In this document: positions 1-6,469 of the stretch, one piece after another
Position numbering within the stretch: the stretch's first letter is position 1
How the letters are laid out: the number at the start of each line of letters is the position of its first letter
Virus record (IMG/VR): IMGVR_UViG_3300038619_000040
Coordinates: 1-36,394 of that record
Source: a virus
Direction: 5' to 3' (one strand)
DNA: 36,394 nucleotides
Made by a program: the position numbers and the translations under genes
The notes under the pieces: generated by a model
Told to the model about the DNA's origin: nothing
The model's database searches: none
What the model saw: only the letters and a program-made list of their open reading frames with translations

Positions 1-187
1 TAGGAAAATAGCACCATATTTCGATTTCGAATCGGCCTGTAAGAGGGGCTTCGGGCGCATTCGGCTTTAGCTGCCATTGAGCGAATTGCCTGAGCTTTAA
101 ATCAGGTGCATAGGCATGGCCTGATCTCTTGCTCCAGCGTGTTTCATGATGTGGTACGGGATTGCCTTGGATTTCGTATATATACAT
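1..187 (-). CDS. RusA-like Holliday junction resolvase, C-terminus cut off
   Basis: The reading frame starts at ATG 187 and stays open to the window edge, giving 62 residues. The N-terminus (MYIYEIQGNPVPHHETRW) and the later stretch APLTGRFEIEIWCYFP match the usual start of phage RusA endonucleases: a short beta strand, a G-x-P-V-P segment, then a beta strand ending in a Y/F-F-P motif. The catalytic aspartates of RusA lie further on and are outside the window. RusA dimers cut four-way DNA junctions, which suits a phage that also encodes an ERF annealase. It is the last visible gene of the leftward operon. Its Shine-Dalgarno AGGG lies within an inverted repeat. Confidence 0.7.
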   Translation of the reverse strand, partial: MYIYEIQGNPVPHHETRWSKRSGHAYAPDLKLRQFAQWQLKPNAPEAPLTGRFEIEIWCYFP

Positions 188-188
188 A

Positions 189-230
189 ATACCCTATATT
201 GAGATTCCTAATCTCAGAGATATAAGGTAT
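189..230 (-). promoter_or_regulatory. Imperfect inverted repeat covering the rusA-like ribosome-binding site
   Basis: The inner arms TGAGATT (200-206) and AATCTCA (210-216) are perfect around a 3-base loop. The outer arms ATACC (189-193) and GGTAT (226-230) with TATAT segments extend the symmetry over about 42 bases. On the minus strand the distal arm contains the AGGG that serves as ribosome-binding site for the gene starting at 187. In RNA the hairpin would bury this site. It could instead be an operator. There is no T-run, so it is not a typical terminator. Confidence 0.4.
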
Positions 231-253
231 ATGAATTAATTCAAAATGATAAA

Positions 254-556
254 TTAACCGATATTGTTTCGTTCATAATCAATGGCTTCGGAATAATCAC
301 GGCCTGACGGCTCGTCGCTCTTGCCCCCGCTGTCATTGTCATTATTCTGGTTACGGTGATAGTCGTCTACCTTATGCCAGGCTCTCTCATTACGCCTATT
401 TTGCTCTTCTGCCTTCATCTGCTCCCCTTGCTTGCTGGGGACTTTTATGTCCACAATAGGCGCAAAGGCAAACGTATCGGCTGACCACAGCACGATAAAG
501 ATCCCTATGGCTATTACCCTTAATGCGCTCCAAAATTCTTCAAAATTCTTTAACAT
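254..556 (-). CDS. Small protein with N-terminal membrane segment
   Basis: 100 residues. One hydrophobic segment (about residues 11-31) is followed by a very polar tail rich in N, D, E and R, so it is probably a signal-anchored protein with a soluble domain. GGGAG lies 7 bases before ATG. The start overlaps the end of the 45-residue gene upstream, so the two are probably translationally coupled. No family recognised. The topology resembles inner-membrane spanins, but nothing else supports that and no spanin partner is seen. Confidence 0.6.
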   Translation of the reverse strand: MLKNFEEFWSALRVIAIGIFIVLWSADTFAFAPIVDIKVPSKQGEQMKAEEQNRRNERAWHKVDDYHRNQNNDNDSGGKSDEPSGRDYSEAIDYERNNIG

Positions 557-687
557 ACATTTACTCCCATTTGTTTAACAATTCTTTTATGTTCAAAACC
601 CGTTTTCTCACAAATCAATATTATAATAGTACAAGAGACGAAAAATACAACCAAACATATAACTAATAGCTTTAACCCAAAATCCAT
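550..687 (-). CDS. 45-residue membrane protein
   Basis: The sequence starts MDFGLKLLVICLVVFFVSC and has one hydrophobic helix (about residues 4-26) followed by a short basic tail. AAGGG lies 6 bases before ATG and overlaps the stop of the gene upstream. Its own stop overlaps the start at 556. The tight overlaps on both sides and the good ribosome-binding site argue that it is real. Function unknown. Confidence 0.55.
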   Translation of the reverse strand: MDFGLKLLVICLVVFFVSCTIIILICEKTGFEHKRIVKQMGVNVC

Positions 688-688
688 T

Positions 689-841
689 TTATCCCTTGTG
701 TCGTACTGCATATTCTAAATCTATTAAGGATTCCTTCATCTCTAGCATCTCTGCCCTGATGTGCATATCCAGAAAGCAGAAGATAAAGATGATGACAATA
801 AACATCATCCAGGCCAGGACTGTATATTTTTTATTATCCAC
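689..841 (-). CDS. 50-residue membrane protein with GTG start
   Basis: The frame starts at GTG 841 behind GGAG and reads MDNKKYTVLAWMMFIVIIF, a clear single membrane helix (residues 8-24). A charged helical tail rich in E, M and L follows. It overlaps the end of the 81-residue gene by 8 bases. Together with the genes at 550 and 254 it forms a run of three consecutive small membrane proteins, which in phages often means lysis, superinfection exclusion or membrane attachment. Nothing in the sequence decides between these. Confidence 0.55.
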   Translation of the reverse strand: MDNKKYTVLAWMMFIVIIFIFCFLDMHIRAEMLEMKESLIDLEYAVRHKG

Positions 842-1079
842 GCTGGTATATCTCCATTTGCTCTCTTATATAATTAATGACTAACTGGAGTATTACTTCA
901 GATTTCTTCTTACTTTGGGAACACAACATAGCCAATAACATAGTCAATAATATTAAACCTTGGTCTTCAGGAATTTTATTTATCTGAAAATATTCTATAA
1001 GGTTTGTAATAAGTGGACTGAAATAATTTTGCTGATCCTCCTGGCTCATTGCCCTTATTTCCTCGCTAGACTTTATCAA
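834..1079 (-). CDS. Hypothetical helical protein, 81 residues
   Basis: No family recognised. The sequence looks all-helical, with a hydrophobic central stretch around residues 41-55 (GLILLTMLLAMLC) that could be a buried helix or a weak membrane segment. The start is ATG 1079, overlapping the stop of the upstream gene (ATGA) behind GAGAGG, which indicates translational coupling. Confidence 0.6.
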   Translation of the reverse strand: MIKSSEEIRAMSQEDQQNYFSPLITNLIEYFQINKIPEDQGLILLTMLLAMLCSQSKKKSEVILQLVINYIREQMEIYQRG

Positions 1080-1351
1080 ACAAGCCTCTCCGCAGTTGTA
1101 ATATATTTTTTTAAAGACATTAAGTTTTTAATATCTTGATCAATTCTATCGACGAGGATATCTACGTTTTCTGGACTAAATAAAAACAATTTCATGTAAA
1201 TCTCATAAATATTCATCCCAAGAGCTAACGCCCATTTTTCCATTTCCAAAAGAGATACAGGATCTGTCAGGCTCGACATGATCTGATCTTGAATAAGCTG
1301 CGCCTTGTGGGTCACATCTTCTTTAATCCCTTCATTGACATCAAAAAGCAT
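1076..1351 (-). CDS. Hypothetical helical protein, 91 residues
   Basis: No family recognised. It is acidic and helical, with no membrane helix or cysteine motif. It starts directly after the stop of the double helix-turn-helix gene (TAG then ATG) with GAGG about 9 bases upstream, and its end overlaps the next gene by 4 bases. By position it belongs to the repressor-side operon. Confidence 0.6.
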   Translation of the reverse strand: MLFDVNEGIKEDVTHKAQLIQDQIMSSLTDPVSLLEMEKWALALGMNIYEIYMKLFLFSPENVDILVDRIDQDIKNLMSLKKYITTAERLV

Positions 1352-1765
1352 CTATACAAACCTCATCTGCTGGGGATTGTCCCTTCTTGCCAGCAAATCC
1401 TTATAGAACTGCATGACTTCTTCATGCCTTAACACTAGGTGCTTCCCTCGCTTGATGTAGCCGATCTTTCCACGTCTGATCTTGAAATACAGGAACGTTG
1501 GCCTGATTCCGCAAAGTTTTGCTGCATGAGAGACCGAGATCTCTCCTTGCTCCAGATTATAAACAGGCTTTCCATCATATTTCGAGATGAGGACGGAGTG
1601 TTTTGTTTCGTGGTATTCAATAAGATCTCTTTTTCTGATTTGGCATGGTCTTGACTCATGACTTACCTTAAGCCTCCCCTTTTTTATTGCTTCGTAAATG
1701 GACTGTACGGTCTTCTCGCCGAACATCACGCTAGCTTGACGCACTGTTAACAGTTCTTCTGTCAT
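1352..1765 (-). CDS. Double excisionase-type helix-turn-helix protein
   Basis: 137 residues containing two similar MerR/excisionase-like DNA-binding units. The first (about residues 6-52) has LTVRQASVMFG followed by SIYEAIKKGRL and the wing RKRDLIEYHE. The second (about residues 76-123) has SVSHAAKLCGI followed by FLYFKIRRGKI and the wing LRHEEVMQFY. Single-unit proteins of this fold usually act as Xis or small regulators. Two units in one chain suggest binding to a repeated or extended site. The start at 1765 has GAGG 5 bases upstream and overlaps the Cro-like gene by 35 bases in another frame. No integrase is present, so a regulatory role is more likely than excision. Confidence 0.7.
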   Translation of the reverse strand: MTEELLTVRQASVMFGEKTVQSIYEAIKKGRLKVSHESRPCQIRKRDLIEYHETKHSVLISKYDGKPVYNLEQGEISVSHAAKLCGIRPTFLYFKIRRGKIGYIKRGKHLVLRHEEVMQFYKDLLARRDNPQQMRFV

Positions 1766-1952
1766 CTTTACCTCTCATTTCCATGACGGTAACTCTACCG
1801 CCTGTGTATTTTTCTATTCTTTCGGCAGCCTCCTGTGAAGGCTTCCATTTTCCGGACATGTAACCATAAATGGTATTTAAATTTAATTCCAGATCAGCAG
1901 CCAATTTTGTCTTGTTGATCCCGCACGTTTCGAAAAACTCTTTAAATTTCAT
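1731..1952 (-). CDS. YdaS/Cro-like helix-turn-helix repressor
   Basis: 73 residues. The helix-turn-helix covers about residues 12-45: INKTKLAADLELNLNTIYGY, then SGKWKPSQEAAERIEKYTGG. The ending GG-R-V-T-x-x-E-M-R is typical of the YdaS/Cro family, which are small phage repressors. AAGGAG lies 8 bases before ATG 1952. The gene is read away from the divergent promoter pair at 1965-2014, whose operator it probably recognises. It would then control both itself and the rightward recombination operon. The family is clear. The operator assignment is an inference. Confidence 0.75.
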   Translation of the reverse strand: MKFKEFFETCGINKTKLAADLELNLNTIYGYMSGKWKPSQEAAERIEKYTGGRVTVMEMRGKDDRRTVNSASS

Positions 1953-1964
1953 TGAATCATCTCC

Positions 1965-2014
1965 TTGACTAGTTTTCTGTCCTCATATATATACTAGTCT
2001 AGTATTTAAGTCAA
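1965..2014. promoter_or_regulatory. Overlapping divergent promoters with palindromic operator
   Basis: On the plus strand TTGACT (1965-1970) and TATATA (1988-1993) are 17 bases apart. On the minus strand TTGACT (2009-2014) and TATATA (1986-1991) are also 17 apart. The two -10 boxes overlap, so only one polymerase can bind at a time. The perfect palindrome ACTAGTCTAGT (1993-2003) lies in the minus spacer and at the plus -10/start region. A half site, CTAGT (1969-1973), abuts the plus -35. The layout is that of a Cro/CI-type switch between the Cro-like gene and the exonuclease operon. Confidence 0.7.
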
Positions 2015-2034
2015 CTTTAACCAAAAAGGAATTT

Positions 2035-2613
2035 ATGAACGTAAAGCACCAAATGAAAGCGGGAATGTCATATGTCCGCGTATCAACCATTCTGTCAACC
2101 CTTCAGGAATTTGGGCATATAGACCCCGCTGTCCTGCAAAATAAGGCCGATATAGGGACAACTGTCCATGACGCTATAGATCAATATTACAAAGGCAAAA
2201 CGACGTTTCTACAGCCTCGGGAGACGCACTATTACAACTCCTTCCTGAAGTGGCATGGCGTTATGAAGCCTAAGATGGTACTCCAGGAGACAAGATATTA
2301 TGATGATGAAAAGATGCTGACGGGTCAGATAGACGCTATCGTTAAGCTCCCCTATGAGAAGATTCCGGTGCTGGTGGACTGGAAGACTTCTGCGACTGAG
2401 AATTCGATGATTTGGAGCTACCAGGCGCATTTTTATCACCACCTGTTAACCAAGAACGGCGTTTCTTTTATTGCGGATAGGGTTTTATTCATAAAACTCG
2501 ATAGCCGAGGCAGCTTGCCCAAGGTTTTTTCGTATCAAATCAATCCAGAAACGATGGCTTATTGTCTCAGTTTAGTAGACAAATATTGGGAGAAAAAGAA
2601 AACACTAGACTAG
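2035..2613 (+). CDS. PD-(D/E)XK exonuclease (RecB/lambda-exonuclease-like)
   Basis: 192 residues with the ordered motifs of this nuclease fold: G-T-T-V-H at 41-45, an acidic Y-Y-D-D region near 88-91, G-Q-I-D at 97-100, the catalytic V-D-W-K at 114-117, and Q-A-H-F-Y at 130-134. Such enzymes resect double-stranded ends to give single strands for an annealing protein, and here the ERF annealase is four genes downstream. It is the first gene after the rightward promoter. AAAGGA lies a few bases before ATG 2035. The stop codon lies inside the first of two downstream operator copies. Confidence 0.75.
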   Translation: MNVKHQMKAGMSYVRVSTILSTLQEFGHIDPAVLQNKADIGTTVHDAIDQYYKGKTTFLQPRETHYYNSFLKWHGVMKPKMVLQETRYYDDEKMLTGQIDAIVKLPYEKIPVLVDWKTSATENSMIWSYQAHFYHHLLTKNGVSFIADRVLFIKLDSRGSLPKVFSYQINPETMAYCLSLVDKYWEKKKTLD

Positions 2614-2638
2614 TAAATCGGAAATCTACTAGACTAGT
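2604..2638. promoter_or_regulatory. Two further copies of the ACTAGACTAGT operator
   Basis: Perfect 11-base palindromes ACTAGACTAGT at 2604-2614 and 2628-2638, with centres 24 bases apart. This is the reverse complement of the operator at 1993-2003. The first copy overlaps the stop codon of the exonuclease gene and the second is 60 bases before the next gene. No good promoter is visible here, so they may act as secondary repressor sites, through looping to 1993, or as a roadblock. Confidence 0.6.
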
Positions 2639-2655
2639 GATTGTAAGGAAAAAAA

Positions 2656-2675
2656 CCCAGGGCGGACACCCTGGG
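2656..2675. promoter_or_regulatory. GC-rich hairpin in the leader of the 2699 gene
   Basis: CCCAGGG (2656-2662) and CCCTGGG (2669-2675) pair around a 6-base loop. On the plus strand the hairpin is preceded by a run of seven A and has no T-run after it. On the minus strand it is followed by seven T, so it is an intrinsic terminator only for leftward transcripts, although no leftward gene is seen upstream. It may stop antisense transcription into the exonuclease gene, or shape the leader RNA of the downstream operon. Confidence 0.5.
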
Positions 2676-2698
2676 GCATTCATACCAAAAGGAAAACT

Positions 2699-2908
2699 AT
2701 GGTCTATTCAAACGATATTACAAGCACTGATTTTAAGCAATCCCTGGACGTCTTCAATGATTTATTTGAAGATTGCGCCGTGGACTACAAAAAACTTGCG
2801 CTGGCCATGATTGAGCTTAACAGCGCTGTCTTTGCCCTTGCGGATCATCTCCGTGAGACTAACTTGACCTATTCAGCTTTATCCTCTAAAAAACAAATTA
2901 AGGGGTAA
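2699..2908 (+). CDS. Hypothetical protein, 69 residues
   Basis: Acidic and probably helical, with no recognised domain. AAGGA lies 5 bases before ATG 2699. It is the first gene after the operator pair and hairpin, and lies 2 bases upstream of the zinc-ribbon gene, so it is part of the recombination operon. Confidence 0.65.
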   Translation: MVYSNDITSTDFKQSLDVFNDLFEDCAVDYKKLALAMIELNSAVFALADHLRETNLTYSALSSKKQIKG

Positions 2909-2910
2909 AT

Positions 2911-3114
2911 ATGAGAGAGCCAAGATTAGAACCAGAAGCATGTGACTTAGGAAGCTGCCCATATTGTGGCAGAGACGATATAAAGCTGGACTGGGGGTTT
3001 TGCAAAGATTGCAAGAGCTACATGACCAGAGACCAAAGCAACTACGTTGAAGATTTCAACGACTGGTTAGACCATATTTTTGAAGACAAACTGAAAGCAC
3101 AAGGATATTTATGA
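2911..3114 (+). CDS. Small zinc-ribbon protein
   Basis: 67 residues with two metal-binding knuckles, C-P-Y-C (residues 16-19) and C-K-D-C (31-34), a spacing typical of a treble-clef or zinc ribbon. The rest is acidic. GGGG precedes ATG 2911, and the stop overlaps the start of the next gene. Nucleic-acid or protein binding is likely, but the partner is unknown. Confidence 0.65.
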   Translation: MREPRLEPEACDLGSCPYCGRDDIKLDWGFCKDCKSYMTRDQSNYVEDFNDWLDHIFEDKLKAQGYL

Positions 3115-3713
3115 CAATTGAACCGACAAACACCGCGATGACACCGGAATTACAATATGAGCTGGCTACAAAGCTGGCTCATGACCTGTTAGTGGATGCT
3201 CAGATGATCCATGTTAAAGACCAAGAAAGCTTGGAGATCGCTACAGACACCTGGAAGAAAGCTTCTGACTTTAGACATAAGTTGGATTCCATTCGTAAAG
3301 CTCAGTCCGAGCCTTTGCGACGGGTGATTGCCGAGATAAACGATAAATGCAATGAGATCATCCTACCGCTGAATGAAACGGTGACGATCATCAAGGAGAA
3401 AACCACCGAGTATAGGCTAAAACTGGAAAAAGAACGCATCCAGGATCTCAAAGAGAAACAGGAAGCAGCCAAGATCATTGGCATAGAAGAATCAGTCTAT
3501 ATTCCTCCGGTGGCAAAGACCTTGAAGGGTGACGATGTTATCGCCTACACCAAGACCGAGAAGAAATTCAAAGTGGTGGAAGCGTATGACGTTCCCCGTC
3601 AATTTCTCATGGTCAACGAGGAAGCCGTTAAGCTTGCCATTAAGCAGGGATGCTCAAATATCCCAGGAATCGAAATTTATGAAGAAACAAAAACAGTATT
3701 AAGGAGCCGTTAA
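3111..3713 (+). CDS. ERF-associated coiled-coil phage protein
   Basis: 200 residues. A long helical, charged region (about 40-120) is followed by a compact C-terminal domain containing VPRQFLMVNEEAVKLAIKQG, then NIPGIEIYEE. Proteins of this kind often sit directly upstream of ERF- or RecT-type annealases, as here, where the ERF gene starts 3 bases after the stop. The biochemical role is not known to me. It may load or support the annealase. AAGGA lies 5 bases before ATG 3111, and the start overlaps the preceding stop. Confidence 0.65.
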   Translation: MTIEPTNTAMTPELQYELATKLAHDLLVDAQMIHVKDQESLEIATDTWKKASDFRHKLDSIRKAQSEPLRRVIAEINDKCNEIILPLNETVTIIKEKTTEYRLKLEKERIQDLKEKQEAAKIIGIEESVYIPPVAKTLKGDDVIAYTKTEKKFKVVEAYDVPRQFLMVNEEAVKLAIKQGCSNIPGIEIYEETKTVLRSR

Positions 3714-3715
3714 AC

Positions 3716-4450
3716 ATGGAAAATATGACTACAGACATTTCAGAGTTAGCAAAAGGATTGTGCAGATTTCAAGGGATGATTCCTGCTATTCCCAAGAAAA
3801 AGACCGTAAAAGTACCGCATAAAACAGGAGGAAGCCATCAATATTCCTACGCGGACTTGGCGGACATATGGGAAGCCATCCGAAAGCCTCTGCAAGAGAG
3901 CGGACTTGCGATCTGTCAGGTAATTGACGAGAATACTCAGGGGGCACAGTTAGTGACGATCTTAATGCACAGCTCAGGACAATTTATTAAAGGGTCTATA
4001 GGATTATCAGGAAATCTGAAAATCCAAGAACTTGGATCGGAGATAACTTATCTAAAAAGATATGCTCTCTCTGCAATCTTGGGTTTGGTGACGGAAGAAG
4101 ATGAAGACGGGCAGATAGCTAATCAAGAGCCTAGAAAGACGGCCTACAAGCAAAGTGCGCCTCTGGGGGGCAACACTAATGACCATAGGCCCGCTGAAAA
4201 AGCGCCACAAACGCCTGAAATGCCAAAAAAGGCAGTTCCAAAGGATAGCGTTGGGAAGCTTAAATATCTACTCCTAGAAAGAGATATGTCAATCTTGCGT
4301 CTAGAGGAGTATCTTCTGAATCGCTCAAAGAAAAGTGGCTATACCGTGGAGCAGACCGCAGATGCCGTCTTGCAATCACCGGATATAACCAACAAGTTTT
4401 GTGAGATGTATTCAGACTGGATTGCTTACGTTCCCTCCGGCTCCAACTAA
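3716..4450 (+). CDS. ERF-family single-strand annealing protein
   Basis: 244 residues. The core (about 15-135) has the ERF pattern: QYSYADLADIWEAIRKPLQE, then GLAICQV, then H-S-S-G, then a G-S-E-I-T-Y-L-K-R-Y-A-L segment, and the acidic EEDEDGQ. ERF proteins of P22-like phages form rings that anneal complementary single strands, circularising phage DNA or joining recombination partners. The C-terminal half is a variable linker and a small helical domain. AAGGAG lies 8 bases before ATG 3716. Its 3' end overlaps the convergent gene at 4412 by 39 bases. Confidence 0.85.
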   Translation: MENMTTDISELAKGLCRFQGMIPAIPKKKTVKVPHKTGGSHQYSYADLADIWEAIRKPLQESGLAICQVIDENTQGAQLVTILMHSSGQFIKGSIGLSGNLKIQELGSEITYLKRYALSAILGLVTEEDEDGQIANQEPRKTAYKQSAPLGGNTNDHRPAEKAPQTPEMPKKAVPKDSVGKLKYLLLERDMSILRLEEYLLNRSKKSGYTVEQTADAVLQSPDITNKFCEMYSDWIAYVPSGSN

Positions 4451-4930
4451 GGAAGCCGATTCAACTGGCTGTCCCTTAGGGGCAGCCTTTTTTGCTTTCT
4501 TATGACCACTCCTTAGCCCACCTATTCGCGCCTCGCGCTGCTCTGGAGTATAAGACGCCCATTTTGCCTTGGCGTTATCCGAAAGAGCCTTCTTTTGCTC
4601 GGCAGTGAGCTTTTTTCCCTTATTCTTGTGTTTTATCGGCCCATCCATATATCTGAGAGCATCATTGACATGAGAATAATAACGAGGAACGGGTTTATTC
4701 AAATTCCCGACCGCATGCAAGATGTTGTCGATCGCGGATCGCATAATCATCAAATCTTGCCTAAGAGAATTTATTTCCAATGTATTTGTTCCCAACTTGG
4801 CTAGAAGAAAGCTTGCACGGCTATTTAACCCTTCATCGCTTACCTTGAACTGCTCGATCATGAAGCCCCGCCAGCGGAACGCCAGATATGCCAGTAGAAT
4901 CGTGTTAACCGCTAAAATGACTGTAATCAC
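4412..4930 (-). CDS. Membrane-anchored basic protein, unknown
   Basis: 172 residues. An N-terminal membrane helix (about 2-20) is followed by a helical region that may form a coiled coil (30-75). The basic C-terminal part contains LTAEQKKALSDNAKAKW and TPEQREARIGGLRSG, recalling the repetitive nuclease-associated modules that bind DNA (NUMOD3-like), but this resemblance is weak. It could tether DNA or protein at the membrane. It is cotranscribed with the 140-residue gene upstream (4-base overlap) and runs convergent with the ERF gene. Confidence 0.55.
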   Translation of the reverse strand: MITVILAVNTILLAYLAFRWRGFMIEQFKVSDEGLNSRASFLLAKLGTNTLEINSLRQDLMIMRSAIDNILHAVGNLNKPVPRYYSHVNDALRYMDGPIKHKNKGKKLTAEQKKALSDNAKAKWASYTPEQREARIGGLRSGHKKAKKAAPKGQPVESASLVGAGGNVSNPV

Positions 4931-5349
4931 GCGTGAACCCCCTTAGATTGCCCTTGGGCTGCAATAACGACGTTTAGAGGCATATGGCCTGCTGGAGCCT
5001 GATCTAAGCGATCAAAGGGCATGTAAATCTGTTCCTGCTTGGGAGCAGGGACGAATCGGCTAGACAAGTCAGCCATCTGAGCTTTCAGCCACTTTGTCTT
5101 GTGAGACCAGGTGAGATATTCCAATTCCTTGAAATTCTTTTGGATCATGTGATCGAGGAACTTTTCTTCTTCATCCTCCAGGAAGCCCGCATTAAGGCAT
5201 TGTTTCAGAAGTTGAATATAGTTCCAGTTGGCGAATCTCCGGCATGAACTCAGGTTTTCAAGCGCTTTGACTTTCTTTTTATGGCAGATGAAGTTATAAA
5301 ACTTTTCTTTAAATTGATCTAATTTAAGGCTAAAATATGATTTGGACAT
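4927..5349 (-). CDS. Hypothetical protein, 140 residues
   Basis: No family recognised. It has a basic, aromatic helical N-terminal half and a proline-containing tail. GGAGGG lies 6 bases before ATG 5349. It reads away from the structured intergenic region at 5350-5587, so it shares a divergent control region with the replication initiator. It is coupled to the membrane-anchored protein downstream by ATGA. Confidence 0.6.
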   Translation of the reverse strand: MSKSYFSLKLDQFKEKFYNFICHKKKVKALENLSSCRRFANWNYIQLLKQCLNAGFLEDEEEKFLDHMIQKNFKELEYLTWSHKTKWLKAQMADLSSRFVPAPKQEQIYMPFDRLDQAPAGHMPLNVVIAAQGQSKGVHA

Positions 5350-5450
5350 TAAAATCCCTCCTATGTATCCCTAGGAATATAAAGAGAGTTAAGATTTTAC
5401 GCTAGATTAGAAAGTAATTTTTCCGTTAGAGTGAGCGCTATAAAAAAGAA

Positions 5451-5588
5451 ACCCCAGGCAGCGAACCCAGGGTTAAAAAAGAAAGGCGGTATCTTGACAG
5501 ATGCCACCATACTAACGGTGTTTGCGGATTTAACGCAAGTCTTTTAAGAATCAAAAGCTGCCTGGGGTACAAAAAAATGGAGACCCCA
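5451..5588 (+). ncRNA. Structured leader RNA with riboswitch-like layout
   Basis: A perfect 12-bp closing stem, ACCCCAGGCAGC (5451-5462) with GCTGCCTGGGGT (5557-5568), encloses several small hairpins: AACC/GGTT at 5464-5474, GGTATCT/AGATGCC at 5488-5505, ACC/GGT near 5506-5519, TTGCG/CGCAA at 5522-5538 and TTTT/AAAA near 5542-5556. The last six bases of the closing stem, TGGGGT (5563-5568), can instead pair with ACCCCA (5583-5588). That would trap the GGAG ribosome-binding site (5579-5582) in a loop and take up the first base of the start codon of the initiator gene. The competing pairings are visible in the sequence. A regulatory switch is inferred. A weak TATAAA (5439-5444) could be its promoter. 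Confidence 0.5.
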
Positions 5589-6469
5589 TGAATCAGCCAG
5601 GTTTTTACGCCATTATCCCAGCTCACATCAGATATTGCAAAGAGCTTGAACCCAACGCAAAACTTTTATATGGAGAATTGACCGCCTTAGCCACGGCCAC
5701 CGGATATTGCTGGGCATCCAATGCCTATTTTGCTGAACTTTATGATGTGGACATTAGCACCATCAAACGATGGATAACTTCTTTAAAAGATCAAAATTTT
5801 ATAAAAATTGAAATTTTTGTTGAGGGCATTCAACGTAAAAGAAAAATTTGGATTTCACCAGAAATTCAAAAAATTGTTACGAAGGCTCAAAAACAAGCCG
5901 ACGTCGGCTCAAAAATGAGCCCACGTCGGCTCAAAAATGAGCCATGTATTAATACAGAGAGTAATACAGATGAAGAGAGAGAGGAGGCGCAAGCGCCCGT
6001 GTCTCTCCCTTTTCAATTCAAAAGAGTGAAGATGGCTCAAGAAAAGTATGATGAGCTGTGCGAGAAGTTTGGGAAAAGGGTTGTTGATGAGAAGATTGAA
6101 AAACTAGATGAGTACGCCGACTTGAAGCCAAAGAAATTCAAAGAATATGGCTGTCATTTTACAGTCGTTCGAAATTGGATCAAAAAAGACATGGAATCGA
6201 AAGGGGCTGTCACTTCTCAGGGAATTGGGCAGGAAACCCGTCAAGAGATAGAGGCCAACAATAGAAGCTGGGCAAGCCAAACCAGAAGAAAGTTCTTTGA
6301 GGCCATCAAAGCAGATCAAATTCGAGAGTTGAGCAGCGGATGGGAGTTTAACAAAACCGGAAAGCCAGCAAATTTAACAGTGCTAGTTGAGTTTAAAGAC
6401 CCCGATTTTATAGAATCCTGCATCGTATTGATCGAGCAAATGGGGATTCAGCATCAGAACGTATATTGA
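5588..6469 (+). CDS. O-like replication initiator with winged helix-turn-helix
   Basis: 293 residues. The N-terminal part (about 1-85) has the pattern of phage replication initiators: GFYAIIPAHIRYCKEL, then LLYGELTALA, then CWASNAYFAELYDVDISTI, then a wing. The region around 150-205 (F-K-R-V-K-M, YDELCEKFG, then FTVVRNWIKKD) matches the C-terminal helical module of DnaD/replisome-organiser-like proteins that contact the helicase loader. The middle (about 98-120) is coded by three 22-bp DNA repeats, the likely origin, as in lambda O. GGAG precedes ATG 5588. A structured leader may control its translation. Confidence 0.75.
   Translation: MNQPGFYAIIPAHIRYCKELEPNAKLLYGELTALATATGYCWASNAYFAELYDVDISTIKRWITSLKDQNFIKIEIFVEGIQRKRKIWISPEIQKIVTKAQKQADVGSKMSPRRLKNEPCINTESNTDEEREEAQAPVSLPFQFKRVKMAQEKYDELCEKFGKRVVDEKIEKLDEYADLKPKKFKEYGCHFTVVRNWIKKDMESKGAVTSQGIGQETRQEIEANNRSWASQTRRKFFEAIKADQIRELSSGWEFNKTGKPANLTVLVEFKDPDFIESCIVLIEQMGIQHQNVY
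5879..5944 (+). repeat. Three 22-bp iterons inside the initiator gene (putative origin)
   Basis: Exact tandem phase: 5879-5900, 5901-5922, 5923-5944. Copies 2 and 3 differ at one base. Copy 1 matches copy 2 at 17 of 22. Each copy holds the palindrome GGCTCAAAAATGAGCC (copy 1: GGCTCAAAAACAAGCC). Because 22 is not a multiple of three, each copy is translated in a different frame and the peptides differ, so the repetition is conserved as DNA, not as protein. An AT-rich stretch follows (5945-5970). This is the lambda-type origin arrangement. Confidence 0.7.

Noticed and set aside
2209-2442. Minus-strand frame opposite the exonuclease gene that the leftward hairpin terminator (2656-2675) might serve
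   Set aside because: Shadow of the nuclease gene, no ribosome-binding site, and it lies downstream of, not upstream of, the terminator for leftward transcription.
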